Of a stretch of DNA of 64,000 nucleotides, positions 32,347-43,586 are shown piece after piece. The translations under genes and the position numbers were made by a program. Each line of letters starts with the position of its first letter. Positions within the stretch are counted from its first letter, which is position 1. The notes under the pieces are model-generated. The model was given only the letters and a program-made list of their open reading frames with translations, had not been told where the DNA came from and did no database searches. Origin of the DNA: Gaertneriomyces semiglobifer (Eukaryota; Chytridiomycota; Chytridiomycetes; Spizellomycetales; Spizellomycetaceae); the NCBI GenBank assembly GCA_025558075.1, contig JAHLKF010000006.1, forward strand, positions 124,001-188,000. Reading direction: 5' to 3'.

Positions 32347-35300
32347 CTACCTGGCTCCAAACGGTTTAGCCCCAAACAGTGATGTCTGTTGTGGTTGCTG
32401 CTGCGGCGTTCCAAATCCGAAAAGAGTTCCCGTCGGCGCACTCGTTGCTGGGGTTTGCTGCTGTCCAAACAACATTGTGCTACCGGCTGGTTGCGGCGCG
32501 CCAAACAACGACCCTGTCGCTGCACTCGTGGCCGGCGTCTGCTGTCCGAACAGCGATGTGCTTGCTGCTGGTTGCGGAGCGCCAAACAACGACCCTGTCG
32601 CTGCACTCGTGGCCGGTGTCTGCTGTCCAAACAATGATGTGCTCGCGGCAGGTTGCGGCGCGCCAAACAACGAGCCAGTGGCTGCACTTGTTGCCGGCGT
32701 CTGCTGACCAAACAGCGATGTGGTTGCGGCAGGTTGCCCAAACAGGCTACCGGTTTGTCCGGGTGCAGTCGTGGCCGGCTTTCCAAACAAAGAGCTAGTG
32801 CCAGGCTGCTGGCTAGTAGGCTGCTGTCCAAACAAGGATCCTCCAAACCCAGGAGTCGCAGCAGGTTGGCCAAACAGTGACCCAGTGGCAGGCGCCTGCG
32901 TGCTGGCTGTGCCAAACAATGATCCCCCAGGTCTGGCCCCGAACAATGACGTGGGCTGTCCAGCAGCATTGCCTCCAAACAAACCTCCGGCAGCACCTGG
33001 TGCTTGCTGGGGCGTCGCCGCGGGCTGCTGCGGCTTGATGGTTTTTTGTGCTATCACCTTTAGCGGCGTTGCCGGTGGAACCTCTGTGGCTCTTCGCGTC
33101 CCAAAACGTTTCGACTCGTCAACCCCAAAGTACATTCGCCGGAAATCCAGATATTTCTCACGCAATTTTTCAAGGTCGTCGTGCAAGGCAGCCACTTTGT
33201 TTGCCGTAGCAAGAAATCCATCGTCCTGGTAACGCATCACCTCCAGAATCACTTGCGGCGAATATTCCTTTTGCTCAGACATGCTCTTGATGTTCAATTC
33301 TAGTTCTTCAATCGACTGGCGGTACTGCTGCATCCGTTTTTCCAAACTGTCTGCAACATTGAAGAAATACGCCATGTAGGGATCATACTTTGGCGGCGCT
33401 CCACTTTGATGCGCTCCCGTCCTGTAACGCTCAATGAACCGCATGACAAGGTCACTGTTTTTAAGCGCCAGTCCAACTTGTTGACGCAAGTCATCGCACA
33501 GGTACTTGTCCCGCTTCAACAAATTCTGCAAACCTGCCATTTTCTGGGACGTTTGCTTCACTTCTGTCGTGATGCTCTCCAGCAAATCGGCTCCATTATT
33601 GTTAGCAACAGACTCAGCCACGCGCAACTGCTGTTGAATAAAGTTTTCCATTTCGTCCAGTTGCTTCCGCACAGGCTCCTGCAGTTCGGTATAACGCGTT
33701 TTAAGACTAATTCCAGCAAAGGGCCCAGCAGCTGTTTGGCCTGGAGCAGTTTGCTGCCCAAGCGGTACCGTCGTCAAACCACCAGAGAATGAGAACCCTG
33801 GGGCAGTCGTAGAAGGGGCTGCCCCGCCAAAAAGGGATAACCCTTGTGCAGAGCTGGCTGGTTGCCCCAGGCTAAATGCTGGTTGAGATGCCGCTGGTGT
33901 AGCTCCAAAAAGCGAGGGCGCGCTAGTGGCGGTGACAGCTGGCTTTGAGCCAAACAAAGAAAATGTGGAACCGGCAGGGGCCGGGGCGGCACCGAACAGT
34001 GATGGCGCTGAGGTAGCAGGCGTTGCGCCAAAGAGCGACGGAGTAGCAGACGTTGATGCAGCAGGTCTACCGAAAAGCGAGGGCGCCGCGCCTGCAGATG
34101 CTGCGGGCGTAGCACCAAACAGAGACGGTGCAGCTGCGGTGGACGCGGGCGGTGCGGCACCGAACAGTGACGGAGCCCCACCGCCAGGAGCGGAGTAAGC
34201 ACCACCAAAGAGCGAAGGAGCTGGGGCAGCGGTAGATGCGGCAGTCCCGCCGAATCCGAACGTAGGTTGTGATGTGGCGGGAGTGGTACCGAATAACGAC
34301 GGCGCAGCGGTCGATGTGGGAGCTGCGGCGCCAAAACCAAATGTTGGCTGAGAAACAGCGGGTGTGGCGCCAAAGAGGGAGGACGCAGTAGTCGTGGTTG
34401 CAGCTGCAGGAGCGCCGAAAGGGAACGCTGGCTTTGCCGTAGGCGCTGCTCGACCCCCGAATGAGAATGCAGACTGTGCAGTCGAAGCCGCCGGTGCTCC
34501 CCCAAATCCGAATGCTGGCTGTGAACTTGGTGCCGCGCTTGACGCACCGAATCCAAAGGCCGGTTGCGCGGTAGGTGCAGCAGTAGATGCGCCAAATCCG
34601 AATGTCTGCTGTGCGGTTGGTGCACCAGCCTGGCCTCCAAAGCCAAATGATGGCTGTGACGTCGGTGCAGCAGCCTGGGCGCCAAAGCCAAATGATGGCT
34701 GTGACGTTGGTGCAGCCTGGGAACCGAACCCAAATGTTTGCTGTGCAGCGGGGCCAGTGCCTGCAGCACCAAACCCAAAGGCAGGTTTATTGGTCTGAGC
34801 CGCCGTTGAGGCACCGAATCCAAAGGCTGGTTGTGTAGCGGGAGTAGCAGTGGAGGCACCAAACCCAAACGCTGGTTGCGTTGTGGGAGCGGTAGCGGCG
34901 CCAAATCCAAACGCGGGTTGAGTGGTGGGAGCGGCAGCTGCGGCTCCGAAGCCGCCGAACGCCGACTGAGTGGTTGATGCCGCAGGTGGTGCGCCAAAGA
35001 TCGACTGCGGCGCTTGTTGAGCGGGGGCCGACGCTCCAAAGGAGAATGTTTGAGGAGCTTGCGCAGCGGGGTTCCCAAAGGAGAACGCTCCGGGTTGTTG
35101 AGCTTGCTGCTGTTGTGGTGCACCAAAGGCGAAACCTCCACCCATCGGATTCGCTCCTTGCTGCTGTTGGGGTTGTTGTTGCGCAGCTTGGGCCCCAAAT
35201 GTAAATCCCCCGGCCGCTGGATTACCCGGCTGTTGAGCTGCCTGCTGCTGCCCAAATGTGAAGCCACCACTGCGAAGATCACAATCGATTTGTTAACCAC

Positions 35301-35350
35301 ATGAATATTGAAGAGCCGCGCGTGGTTGCTACCTACCCTCCTCCGAACAT
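32347..35350 (-). CDS. FG nucleoporin of the Nup58/Nup49 type
   Basis: A central-channel nucleoporin of the Nup62 complex. The start (35348-35350) encodes MFGGG and is followed by an intron whose acceptor is near 35270; translation then enters GGFTFGQQQ. About 480 residues of FG repeats follow (GFG, SLFG, FGF types) with Ala/Pro/Thr/Gln spacers. The folded middle (about 33120-33720) is a coiled coil: TRYTELQEPVRKQLDEMENFI, AGLQNLLKRDKYLCDDL, PYMAYFFNVADSLEKRMQQYRQSIEELE and LREKYLDFRRMYFGVDE. The YF...QYRQ-IEELE block and the L-x-E-x-Y-L-x-[FY]-R block identify Nup58/45 (yeast Nup49). A second FG region of about 230 residues ends SLFGAKPFGAR. The tail contains near-identical 27-residue tandem units. 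Total about 975 residues. Alternative Nup54 is less likely given these blocks. Confidence 0.87.
32410..32733 (-). repeat. 81-base tandem repeats coding for FG units
   Basis: Copies of an 81-base unit (27 codons, SLFGAP..SLFGQQTP type) start 81 bases apart, with anchors TTGCGG at 32491, 32572 and 32653. They lie within the nucleoporin reading frame, so unit length is a multiple of three and copy-number change keeps the frame. Copies are nearly identical at DNA level, pointing to recent expansion or conversion. Confidence 0.8.
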
Positions 35351-36250
35351 GATGAATTGCCAGGCGTCAAAGATTGGGAAGTTTGAGCGATGTTCGAGGC
35401 AAGATCTAGCTCGCTTTCACAGTGACCTCAGTCCAGATCGCCGACTATTTTACACAAAAAAAGAGCCCTGACTCGAAATCCGGCTGAGAAGGAGCTGACC
35501 AGTCTGATCCCCTATCCCCGCAATGCTATGCAGGCGCCGACCTTAAGCTGACTGCCTCTGATCAGGATGCTCCTGCTGCTGCTGGTGGTGGTGGTGGTTA
35601 AACGTTGCTGCACACATTCCCTTTCACGGTCGCCTTCGCTTCAATCAAATGGGGCCTAAATACATGACTGTGCCGCACATTAAGTTGCTCACGTGATTGT
35701 AACTGGACGCGTCAGACGCACAGTAGTTCCTCTCTGGTCGGCATACTAACGCGAGCGGCGAGCGCAACGGATGCATATCCTGTTCGAACCACGCGAGGCT
35801 GATAATATGCTCAGTCGACTATTCTATCTAGCTCCATGTTGCTGCAAAACGTTGGGTGATTTGCCCTCCTCCAGAGGACCTGCATGGGTATGGAGAGTGG
35901 AGAACCAGGATGTCGTCGACGCGGTCATGTGCAGTCAGGTGATTTATTTAGTCATGTGAGTGGATCCCGTGAAATGAATTACTGACGTAATCCCCGCCTC
36001 CGCGCGCCTCTGGTCTTCCCTTCGTTTTGACGCATCCAAAGCTTGCACGCATCCTCCATCTATTCTTGGATTTTTCCTTTTAAACTCACAACGCAACAGG
36101 CTGGCTGCTGCTGTGCTGCGGAGAATTGCTCTAATAGGGGCGGGCTTTGTGAAAGCGGTCATCACGCCGAATCTTTGGTCTGTCGGTTCACTCCGTGGAG
36201 ACTGGTCGTAGGAAGAAGCATCCTTGTTTTGGAGGAAGAAATCACAAATA
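35351..36250. other. Divergent intergenic region, nucleoporin / unknown gene
   Basis: A 900-base region between two divergent starts. It has a short (CTG)n(GTG)n simple repeat near 35570-35600. No other element was recognised. Confidence 0.4.
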
Positions 36251-37734
36251 ATGGGAAGGCCGATTCCGGTTTTTCCTCCTTCTCCGCGCCTTCATTCTCT
36301 ACAAACGAGCGATATTCTCTCTCGTCGGCAAGAGGAACGTGCCAATGACAATGGCCATTTTGGCACCGCAATTCGGCGTCGCATACCGGGAATCCGCCAC
36401 TCTGCCATTGCAGTTCCTAGCCTCCTGGACAGAGAGCGTGCGCCGACAAATTCTGGTGTGAGTTTTTCAACGAACGATCACTGGACAGATCTCGATGGGT
36501 CTGCCACCGCACCTTCTAGACCTGTCGGTTTCGGGTCACTGCGATCAGGACAGGCCCAGCAGGCATCTGTGTCAGAGAATGACAGACCAGCTTTCTCGTC
36601 GACGGATCGGCTGAACTGGATGAACCCGCGATTGGGGTTTCGGCCTCTCAGTCCTGGAACCCACCAGTTGATGCGGAGAATGTCCATTTCCGCTAGAAGA
36701 TCTCGAGGAAGATTTGACGCTGAAGACGACCGCAGCGTACGCGATTTTCAGCGGTACCACAGTCGCGCAAATCGACTGATTCTGAATGCCAATCGACAGA
36801 GCCGTGCTTTGGGTGTAGGACCTGAACCAGATGCTGCGCATCCTAGTCACAATCCATTCATCTCAGGTGAGGAAGAGAGGCGGCACAGGTTCCTTGCCTC
36901 TCAACCGCCGGTGCGACCGCTGGCAGACGATCCCAATCACGACGGCCTCAATGATGTTGGACCTGACCAAAGTTCCGCCGCCTCTGCCACGGGTGTAGAA
37001 CCCCTTGCCCTTGGCCGTCGCGGGAGCATCCGCTATTCACGGCGAGGTACAACCCGCCGTCTCTTTCCGCCGTCAGAGTCGGACATACATCCCGCCCTTC
37101 TCCATCCTGATGCCATGGATACTGATTCTACCGACTCGGACGATGATTTTACCCCGTTTGATTATTTCCTGCAAAGCCGACCCGCCTTTGTCGCGCCGTC
37201 GCCTCGGTCACGAACATATGCTCAGGTTCGGGAAATCCAACAACAACTTCAAACCTTGTCGGATACCTTTTTTGCGGCGTCGACGTCGTTACATGCGAAT
37301 GCATTGGCATTCCGAAGTGCGTTACCTTTTCTGGGACAAATATTGCGAAATCCTTCACCTGACACGAATGCAGGCCAAGCAGGCGAACAATCTGCTACTC
37401 CAATTGATACCCTTACCGCAGAGCCGAATGTCAACGACGGCGATTCGACAGACGAAAGGTTGCGCGGAGTAAGAGAAGGCTTACGAGATGTCACTACAAG
37501 TCTCGGACGTGTTGTCGAATGCTGTTCCTTGCAATGCGAAGTTTTAGGCATCATCATGGGTGAGTATGGAACCTGGAAAATGGACTTTCGTGTGTTCCTT
37601 AAACTCAAGTTTGACTCGTTTTGATAGAATCAGTTCGACAAGAGAATCAGAGCCGTAGTAACGGCAGTATCACAGCCTCCGCAGCCTCCGCCGGCCCAGT
37701 AGTGGTCCATGAAGAACTGAATTTGGCGACATGA
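36251..37734 (+). CDS. Unidentified, largely disordered protein
   Basis: I do not recognise this protein. The first exon, from ATG 36251, is open for about 440 residues, then splices at GTGAGT (about 37559) to a short last exon (from about 37629) encoding SVRQENQSRSNGSIT...EELNLAT. The composition is rich in Arg, Ser, Pro and Asp. Features that can be seen are an Arg-rich stretch RRMSISARRSRGRF, an acidic run DTDSTDSDDDFTPFDYF, and a C-terminal helical segment (TYAQVREIQQQLQTLSDTFFAAST...LRDVTTSLGRVVECCSLQCEVLG) that could form a coiled coil. The upstream frame is open a little further but without an earlier ATG. A nuclear or scaffold role is possible but not supported by any motif. Confidence 0.6.
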
Positions 37735-38316
37735 CCACGGCTTTTTGGCTTTCTCTCACACAAAGAGGCAGTCTTGTCCTTTGTTTATACATAGTTTTTT
37801 TTTATTTCTCGGTCCCTCTGTGAACCTTGTGCCATATAGCTGCGGATGCCTGGTGAACATGCAATGTCAGGCGACGCTGTATGTTGCGTATGATGATGAG
37901 CCATGTTTATTGTGAGAGACGACCTTGCACGCCATGATCACAACAATTTGTAGTGATGCATAGTGGAACGACCGCTCGCTTCATTAGAGCTCACGGCAGT
38001 AAATGGTGACAGTCTGGTCGCCTTAACTGCATCATCAAGTGCTACCAATGCTCATGCATTTGTGAGAATTTTGGCGTCGCTCGTCGGATGGTGCCTCGAC
38101 ATGGAGTTGCTAAGTACAACATGGCCACTAGGAATGTGCACTTTAGTGAAATCGTTCGAAATAAAACATTGAAGCTTTACTATTACTTTGAGAACATACA
38201 AACTAAACATTGAAGCTTCACAATTACTTTGAAAATGTACAAGAGGTCCTTTCTTCAAGAGGTTAACTTTCATCCAAATCTAATCCTACGCCGTGATGGA
38301 ACCACGTTCCTATTTG
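37735..38316. other. Intergenic region containing a short tandem duplication
   Basis: The 3' flanks of convergent genes. Apart from the tandem duplication at 38162-38244 nothing was recognised. Confidence 0.4.
38162..38244. repeat. Two-copy tandem repeat, about 41-42 bases per unit
   Basis: Copy one (38162-38202) and copy two (38204-38244) share TAAA(A)CATTGAAGCTT, then ATTACTTTGA and a final ACAA, with a few substitutions. They lie just beyond the stop of the band-7 gene, so in its 3' untranslated or downstream region. Confidence 0.75.
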
Positions 38317-40208
38317 CTAGTGTTTCTCTGTGTTTAATCCTTGACCCAAGCCAAAGGCCAACCCTCCTGATACCATGGACGCTGCACCACCTTGACTTTC
38401 AGCTCCACCAAAATAGATCGTTTTCTGGGGCAATGCCTTTCGTTTCTCAATTTCCAGTTCCTCTAGCTGTATCAACTTGGCGTGCTCCGAAGACACTGCG
38501 GCATATGCGCGAGAGACCACTTCTATTTCTTTCTGACGAGCTTCAGCCAGCACTAAAATGTTCTTGGCCTCTTGCTCGGCTTGTAGTTGTGCCGCCGCTG
38601 CCGCTGCCTCCGCGCGTTTGAGGTTCTCGTAATACTCTGCGTCCGCAGTTCGTGTCGATGCGTAATAGCTAGCGTCAGCTTCCGTCTTGGTCTGATCCGC
38701 CTTCACGCGACTAATCTCCAAGTGCCCACGCTGGGTCTCGGTACGAATACGATTTTGGATTTCAACTTGGGTTGCCTCAATCTGGTTGCGAAGGACTTGT
38801 TCAGCTTGACGTTCGAGGTCCTCGCCCAATGAACCTTCCAAAGCGCGGTCCTGCGTACAGACAAGGAAAACTTTAACAACACTGCAATGGGGTACAGCAC
38901 CAGCTTCGTAGGGACACGTACCATGACGTCAAACGCCAGAACTTCAACGCCATAGGTTAGAGCGTGTGCGGCTAGATCTTCTAAACATTCGGCTTTGAAT
39001 GCATCTAGCCAGGGAACGATGTCGATGTCAGGAACGTCACCGCCAACCCGGCGCGCGCGCATGAACTGCTGGTAGCTGAGGCGCGAAACGACACCATTGA
39101 CTGCAATCTGTGCGGGGTTCTTCAAGGCCTGGATAGCGCTGTCGTAGCTGGCCGTAAGCAAGATGGGATCCACAACGCGGTACCTCAAATTCAATGTCAA
39201 AAGGACGGGCACTCCCTCGAGCGTGTATGCTATCAATAAGAATGCGTTAGGGGTAGGGTTCACACGGGAATGTCAGAAATAACGCGTAAAACGCACCTGG
39301 CTGGGTTTTGATCATCGCCTGCCGTTCTCCAAGTGTGTAGAATTGCCTGAAGGTCGTGCCCATGTTGAGAAGGACATGCTGTCCTGCCGGCAGGGCTAGC
39401 ATCGTGTTGCCCTTCTGCACGACTGCAATGTTGTTGGCGGGTACATTCAGGAAAGTCGCTACGCGGACATTGTTATGATGAATGTCTTTGAGCCAGCCCA
39501 GAACACGACCGTCGCTCTCAGTAATGGCGCAGGTCTTTCCCAAGTCAAGGGTATCCACTACTGCCAACACGCGAAATCGACCGTTCGGGGCGTAAACCGC
39601 AAATCCTCCGTTCTTGATGACAAAAATCCTGCGAAGCGATGAAAGCAATGAGTATGATGATGCTTTGAGCCGCGTAGTAGTCAACAGCATATACCTGTTT
39701 TCGGGATCTTCCACGACAAGGGCACTGCTCTGGCCAACTTGTGCCATTGTCAACCCAGCAACGTCGATAGGTTCCGTGACATCCTTCGTTCCGAGCCAAT
39801 GGTGGGACAGGGACCAGTTCCAGTAAAGGCCGGGTTGTGTGGCCACAATGGGTCGACCTTTGTACTTGAACAGGCCAACGAAACCTGCTTGAACTTGCTT
39901 GTCGCCAAAGATCGTGTGAGGCTTCTTACAGGTAATTAAATGATGATCTGAATAGCCAAATCGATTAGAACGGTCGTAGCACCGGCGATATGTCCATCTC
40001 ATAGCTCACCATGATTGGCCCGCATACGCCTGTCGATTTCCTCCAGAGCAGACATCATGGTCGACGTGTCGCCTCCCAGCTCCACAAAGTATGGATGCTT
40101 CTTGACATTGTCGGGGACGGTCCAGTCGTCAGTACCGGTATTCAAACCGGCCAGGATGTTGGTGGTGGTGGGACCTCGTACAAGAACTGGGTCAACTTTC
40201 GCAGGCAT
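38317..40208 (-). CDS. Band 7/SPFH domain protein with long C-terminal coiled coil
   Basis: Six or so exons. The N-terminus (MPAKVDPVLVRGPTTTNIL...) has no signal peptide. The next exon (KPHTIFGDKQVQAGFVGLFKYKGRP) continues with YWNWSLSHHWLGTKD and PIDVAGLTMAQVGQ. Beta-rich segments follow: FAVYAPNGRFRVLAVVDTLD, NIAVVQKGNTMLALPAGQHVLLN. Then come the SPFH core LEGVPVLLTLNLRYRVVDP, the helices YDSAIQALKNPAQIAVNGVVSRLSYQQFM, and LAAHALTYGVEVLAFDVM. The last exon (about 38850-38317) is a heptad-rich coiled coil (LERQAEQVLRNQIEATQVEI ... AEARQKEIEVVSRAYA), ending in a Gly-rich tail. The layout of SPFH plus coiled coil suggests a large oligomeric shell or ring, as in flotillins or the vault shoulder. 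Vault repeats are not seen. Function unknown. Confidence 0.72.
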
Positions 40209-40347
40209 TACTTATGATTGACTGAAGTGAGAAAGCGGGATGGTATGATGAATGTGATTTGATTCGTGGGCTCAAGGTCGAGGCATGGAGGAGGGCATCC
40301 TCTTTATAGCAGACGACCTTCCGAATTTCTAGAACCACTACGACTCC
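40209..40347. promoter_or_regulatory. Divergent promoter region with TATA box, band-7 gene / small gene
   Basis: Only 139 bases separate the start codons on opposite strands. CTATAAAG on the minus strand (about 40312-40319) is a good TATA candidate for the band-7 gene, about 105 bases upstream of its ATG. No clear TATA serves the plus-strand gene. Confidence 0.45.
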
Positions 40348-40660
40348 ATGGCGCTAAGTATAGATTTACAAGGTTTCCTTGACCTCCCCTCAAAACTTTC
40401 ATCTCCAAACCAGCTGACCACTGATTGCAGTAGATGGAATGGAATCAGGATGTGGAGACGTATATCATTTCCCGCCAAGGACGAAACTCGCTGATGACGA
40501 GCAACCTCGCCGTTCGGTCAACGTCCGTTTAGTACCACGACGTGACCGCACCAAAGCCAACACGTTTTCGGAGCATTCCGAATTGGAAGCTCTTTCCGAG
40601 CTTGAATTTGAACATGATCTGCTGGACGATGTCCAATTTGTAGTCGTAAACCGGTGGTAG
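40348..40660 (+). CDS. Small unidentified protein, two exons
   Basis: ATG at 40348 encodes MALSIDLQ, then an intron of about 60 bases (donor GTTTCC, acceptor TTGCAG) leads to VDGMESGCGDVYHFPPRTKLADDEQ. The rest has a basic segment (SVNVRLVPRRDRTKAN) and an acidic helix-prone end (SELEALSELEFEHDLLDDVQFVVVNRW) before the stop at 40658-40660. About 83 residues. I know no family with this pattern. Clean splicing and the compact divergent promoter support a real gene; without the intron the frame from the same ATG ends early. Confidence 0.5.
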
Positions 40661-41093
40661 CGGCATGTTGTCGGTGGTATTAAGGCCGTAAAGTTAAATT
40701 TAACGCGGTCGGCCTTGGCTCGTCGCTTCCCCGCATCGCGACACTTTCGACCTCGGAGTTCGTTGAGGAGGATGGAAACTCAAACTCTTCCCGACATCAG
40801 CAAAATATGATCATGTGAGGTAAAGCAGCTTGAAAACGTGCTGTCCATTATCTCCAACTTCAGTTGCGCAAGAGATAGCTAGGATGCCACACCGTTTGTG
40901 TGTACAACGCTCAGGGCTGATGGATGAGGGCTGGCTGCTGCGTACTCATTCTATTAATTTAAGGGGAACGACAGTCTTTCGAAATTGAGATGACTAGGCT
41001 GCCGCCGACATGCGAATGTCGGAGGGACTGCACAATATTTTGTATGGTGACGGTTCATGTGTATTCAAGCTAGGATCTTGCACGCCATCATCG
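40661..41093. other. Intergenic region with no recognised feature
   Basis: Lies between the small gene and the stop of the zinc-finger gene; no exon or repeat recognised. Confidence 0.35.
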
Positions 41094-41939
41094 CTACGGT
41101 TCTATCCATCCACTGTTAAGCAGCTGTTTACTGCATAAAACACACATCGGGACGAAGTGGCATTCTGGATGCCCGGACTGCATGTGTTGACTGCAGCATC
41201 TCTTTCCGCAAGTAGGACAAATGTTGCAGCTGCACCATACCCCACCGACGTCAAGTATTTGACAGCTGTGATTGCAACGCCCACAAATCTGTCCGCATAT
41301 ATGACATTCCGCGCACTGGATGCACGCGCGGGTTTCGTCCTCCCAGCATTGTCTACAAACGTCGAAAGCACATTGCTCGCAACGATACCCGCGACGTAAT
41401 GGTTCTTCACATAGGCGGCACACGCTCAGGTTGAGACTGGCCGAAGCCAGTTCAGATGTCGACTGCAGGGTCTTGATGCGTAGCTGAACGTGGGCGACGA
41501 GCTCCTCCCATGACCGCGAGTTCTGGGTCTGGACGATGGCAGTGGAACGGGTGGCATCATTATGCAGGATGCCATCAGAGATTCGCACGCACGCATTCGC
41601 CGCTTGTATATATTGAGATATGTCCAACAGAAAGTGGCGGATGTGGAGAAACAACAAGCGTGCTTTGGTGCCGAGCAGGATCCGCGGAGGCTCTGACCCT
41701 AATAGAATCCTTGTTGAAAGCATTCGTCCAGGAATGTCAGCAACAAGCAACCATCTCCAATGGCATTCATGTCTGTCGTGATGCGTAACATCTACCAATG
41801 TGGCGTGAATATTAGGCGTGAACTCGATCCAACGACCTTTCAAACAGCTTCTCTTATTTGGTTTGGCCGGGTCCAAGGCTGGGCATGCAGCAGTCATGTT
41901 GACATAGTCTTGCGCAGTGAGGAGACGATAGACCCACAT
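41094..41939 (-). CDS. Cys-rich zinc-binding protein with ZZ-like finger
   Basis: A 281-residue frame without obvious introns. The first 180 residues are mostly helical (LLFLHIRHFLLDISQYIQAAN...ELVAHVQLRIKTLQ) with no known domain. The last 100 are very Cys-rich. CRLCEEPLRRGYRCEQCAFDVCRQC has the C-x2-C...C-x2-C-x5-C-x2-C spacing of ZZ zinc fingers. A second array follows (CIQCAECHICGQICGRC...CSCNICPTCGKRCC), then HMQSGHPECHFVPMCVLC, a possible treble-clef or B-box-like site. ZZ domains bind peptide tails such as histone H3 or degrons; the exact function here is unknown. A start further upstream through an intron is possible. Confidence 0.6.
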   Translation of the reverse strand: MWVYRLLTAQDYVNMTAACPALDPAKPNKRSCLKGRWIEFTPNIHATLVDVTHHDRHECHWRWLLVADIPGRMLSTRILLGSEPPRILLGTKARLLFLHIRHFLLDISQYIQAANACVRISDGILHNDATRSTAIVQTQNSRSWEELVAHVQLRIKTLQSTSELASASLNLSVCRLCEEPLRRGYRCEQCAFDVCRQCWEDETRACIQCAECHICGQICGRCNHSCQILDVGGVWCSCNICPTCGKRCCSQHMQSGHPECHFVPMCVLCSKQLLNSGWIEP

Positions 41940-42113
41940 TCTGGTTCAAGGGAGTCTCGACGCCTCCGTGCTGTTTCTCGCTGCCCGGGGTAGCTGATTG
42001 TCATGACGAGCATCGTACAGCTGCACAGAATTTAAAGGAATGACGCTTGGGGTATCAGCACGCTGCGCATTCTTTGACTGATAAACCTGTCAAACGCTCC
42101 CTGTCAGTCAAAT

Positions 42114-42500
42114 ATGGATATCAATTGTGCGTTGCCGGGTCTCAAAGTAGATATTCAAACGTTGCTGGGAGTGTCTTTTGCAGGCCATGACTCTCAGTGT
42201 AAGCACCTGCTCGGGTTCGCAGAGCACGCCCAGTTTTGGCCAGTGAGAAAATCAAAAACCCGTGCGTACACAGGCGGGATGCCGGACAAAGTGTTTCCAG
42301 ATGTGCATTTAACAGGCGATTCATCGCAAGCGTTTTGTTGCATAATGAGAGTTGCATACAGTACAGGTAGCCCGTAGTGCCTACATGTACATATGCAGCC
42401 CGCAGTTTACAAGATACTTGAATGCGCACTGCATACCGTTTACGTAAGCGACTGCTGCGTCGTTTGTGACTGTGCCACCCTGTTGAAGACTTCAAGATAG
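42114..42500 (+). repeat. Dispersed repeat, copy A
   Basis: Shares an ordered series of words with copy B at 46640: TGGAT-TCAATTGTG..., GGGTCTCAAAGTA, AGTG-CTTTTGCA, AGTGAGAAA, AACAG-CGATTCATC-CAAG, and TGACTGTGCCACC near its end. The copies are well diverged and differ in length, so the repeat is old. Strand is arbitrary. Confidence 0.6.
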
Positions 42501-43160
42501 CGCCCATGGTGAATCTATTAGGATAAAGGTTGTGCGATGACCTGGGTAAATGCGTATCAAGTTGCCGGAGATTAGTGAGATGAGCAGCAATAGCTTGGCT
42601 GGTAAGTGAGCAGTCTTGTAGGCACAGTCGTTATTGTAGTGCGAATACGCGTGTTTTTTTTTGATTAAAACTTTACGGAAGTGTCCGGATATGTCCATTG
42701 TTTACTTAATCACATAAGATGCCCAGGCTGTGCCAATTCACAATGACCGCAGATTCCAGTGCTTGACTCCCACATATGAGCCTGAACATGGATGTCGCAG
42801 CCAAGTTTGAGGTGAGGTGCTTGTCGCATTGGATGTGTTCCCTGACCACTATCAGAGATTTCCTCTGGCGGGTGCGGACCCTGTTACCATGAGGGGGCAG
42901 GGGTGCCTGACGGCATGGCGCCGAAAGGTGCAAAAAGGACTGATTGATGACCTGCCTTTTCGGTTTGCTTCATTGCACGCTGGCTGGAGGGCTGTCGTTG
43001 GTCTCCATGCTTCTGCTGGTGATGTTTGGGGTGCAATTGGAGGCGCCAAAGCTTTTCGTTCGCGTTGTTGAAGAGTTCAATTGATAATGCTCTCGGACTT
43101 GTACATGTAGGAGAAGGGTTTCGCAAAAGGCTTGCTATTGCCGACTTCAGTCATACCCAT

Positions 43161-43586
43161 CTATCCGATGCTATCAATCTTATTCGTCAAACGTATGGCC
43201 TGCGAGCGTTTTCTCGTCGCAGCACGATCGCCACCCGTACCGTCTGCGACACCGACAGCCAACCTCCGCTCCTCTCCGAATGAGGCAATTTTGGAGAAGC
43301 CGTGAAACAGGTGGAGATGGTTTCCCGTTTCCTGGCGCTGAAATTCGGGATGGGTGCGATGCGACGTTGGGCGTTTGATGAGAGGAGGTGCCATGCCGCC
43401 GTCTCCCAGAAACAGCCGGACTTTTAAACCTTTGAACGACACAGTCGTGAGAACAAGGTCGATGACGTTGGTCTCGACATTCATCAATGGTGCTTGCATC
43501 GAAGGCGGTAGACATTTTCTCCGCTTGAGCTTGATCACGATGAACTTGTACATGCTGCTGCGTTGATCTGCTGTAATTCGGCTCAT
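43161..43586 (-). CDS. Hypothetical protein, uncertain
   Basis: A 141-codon frame within the repeat-rich island. It contains DLVLTTVSFKGLKVRLFLGDGG and ASFGEERRLAVGVADGTGG. The latter faintly recalls the first motif of PTC7-type PP2C phosphatases, but other family blocks are missing on either side. It could be an exon, a decayed gene or chance. Confidence 0.2.
   Translation of the reverse strand: MSRITADQRSSMYKFIVIKLKRRKCLPPSMQAPLMNVETNVIDLVLTTVSFKGLKVRLFLGDGGMAPPLIKRPTSHRTHPEFQRQETGNHLHLFHGFSKIASFGEERRLAVGVADGTGGDRAATRKRSQAIRLTNKIDSIG

Noticed and set aside
33774..35300. A 508-codon minus-strand frame overlapping the nucleoporin in another phase.
   Set aside because: It is rich in Leu, Arg, Pro and His, as expected when FG-repeat codons are read out of phase. 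The Nup58-type protein explains the region.
38317..40208. Identification of the SPFH protein as major vault protein.
   Set aside because: No MVP repeats are present at the N-terminus and the length is about 550-600 residues rather than about 850.
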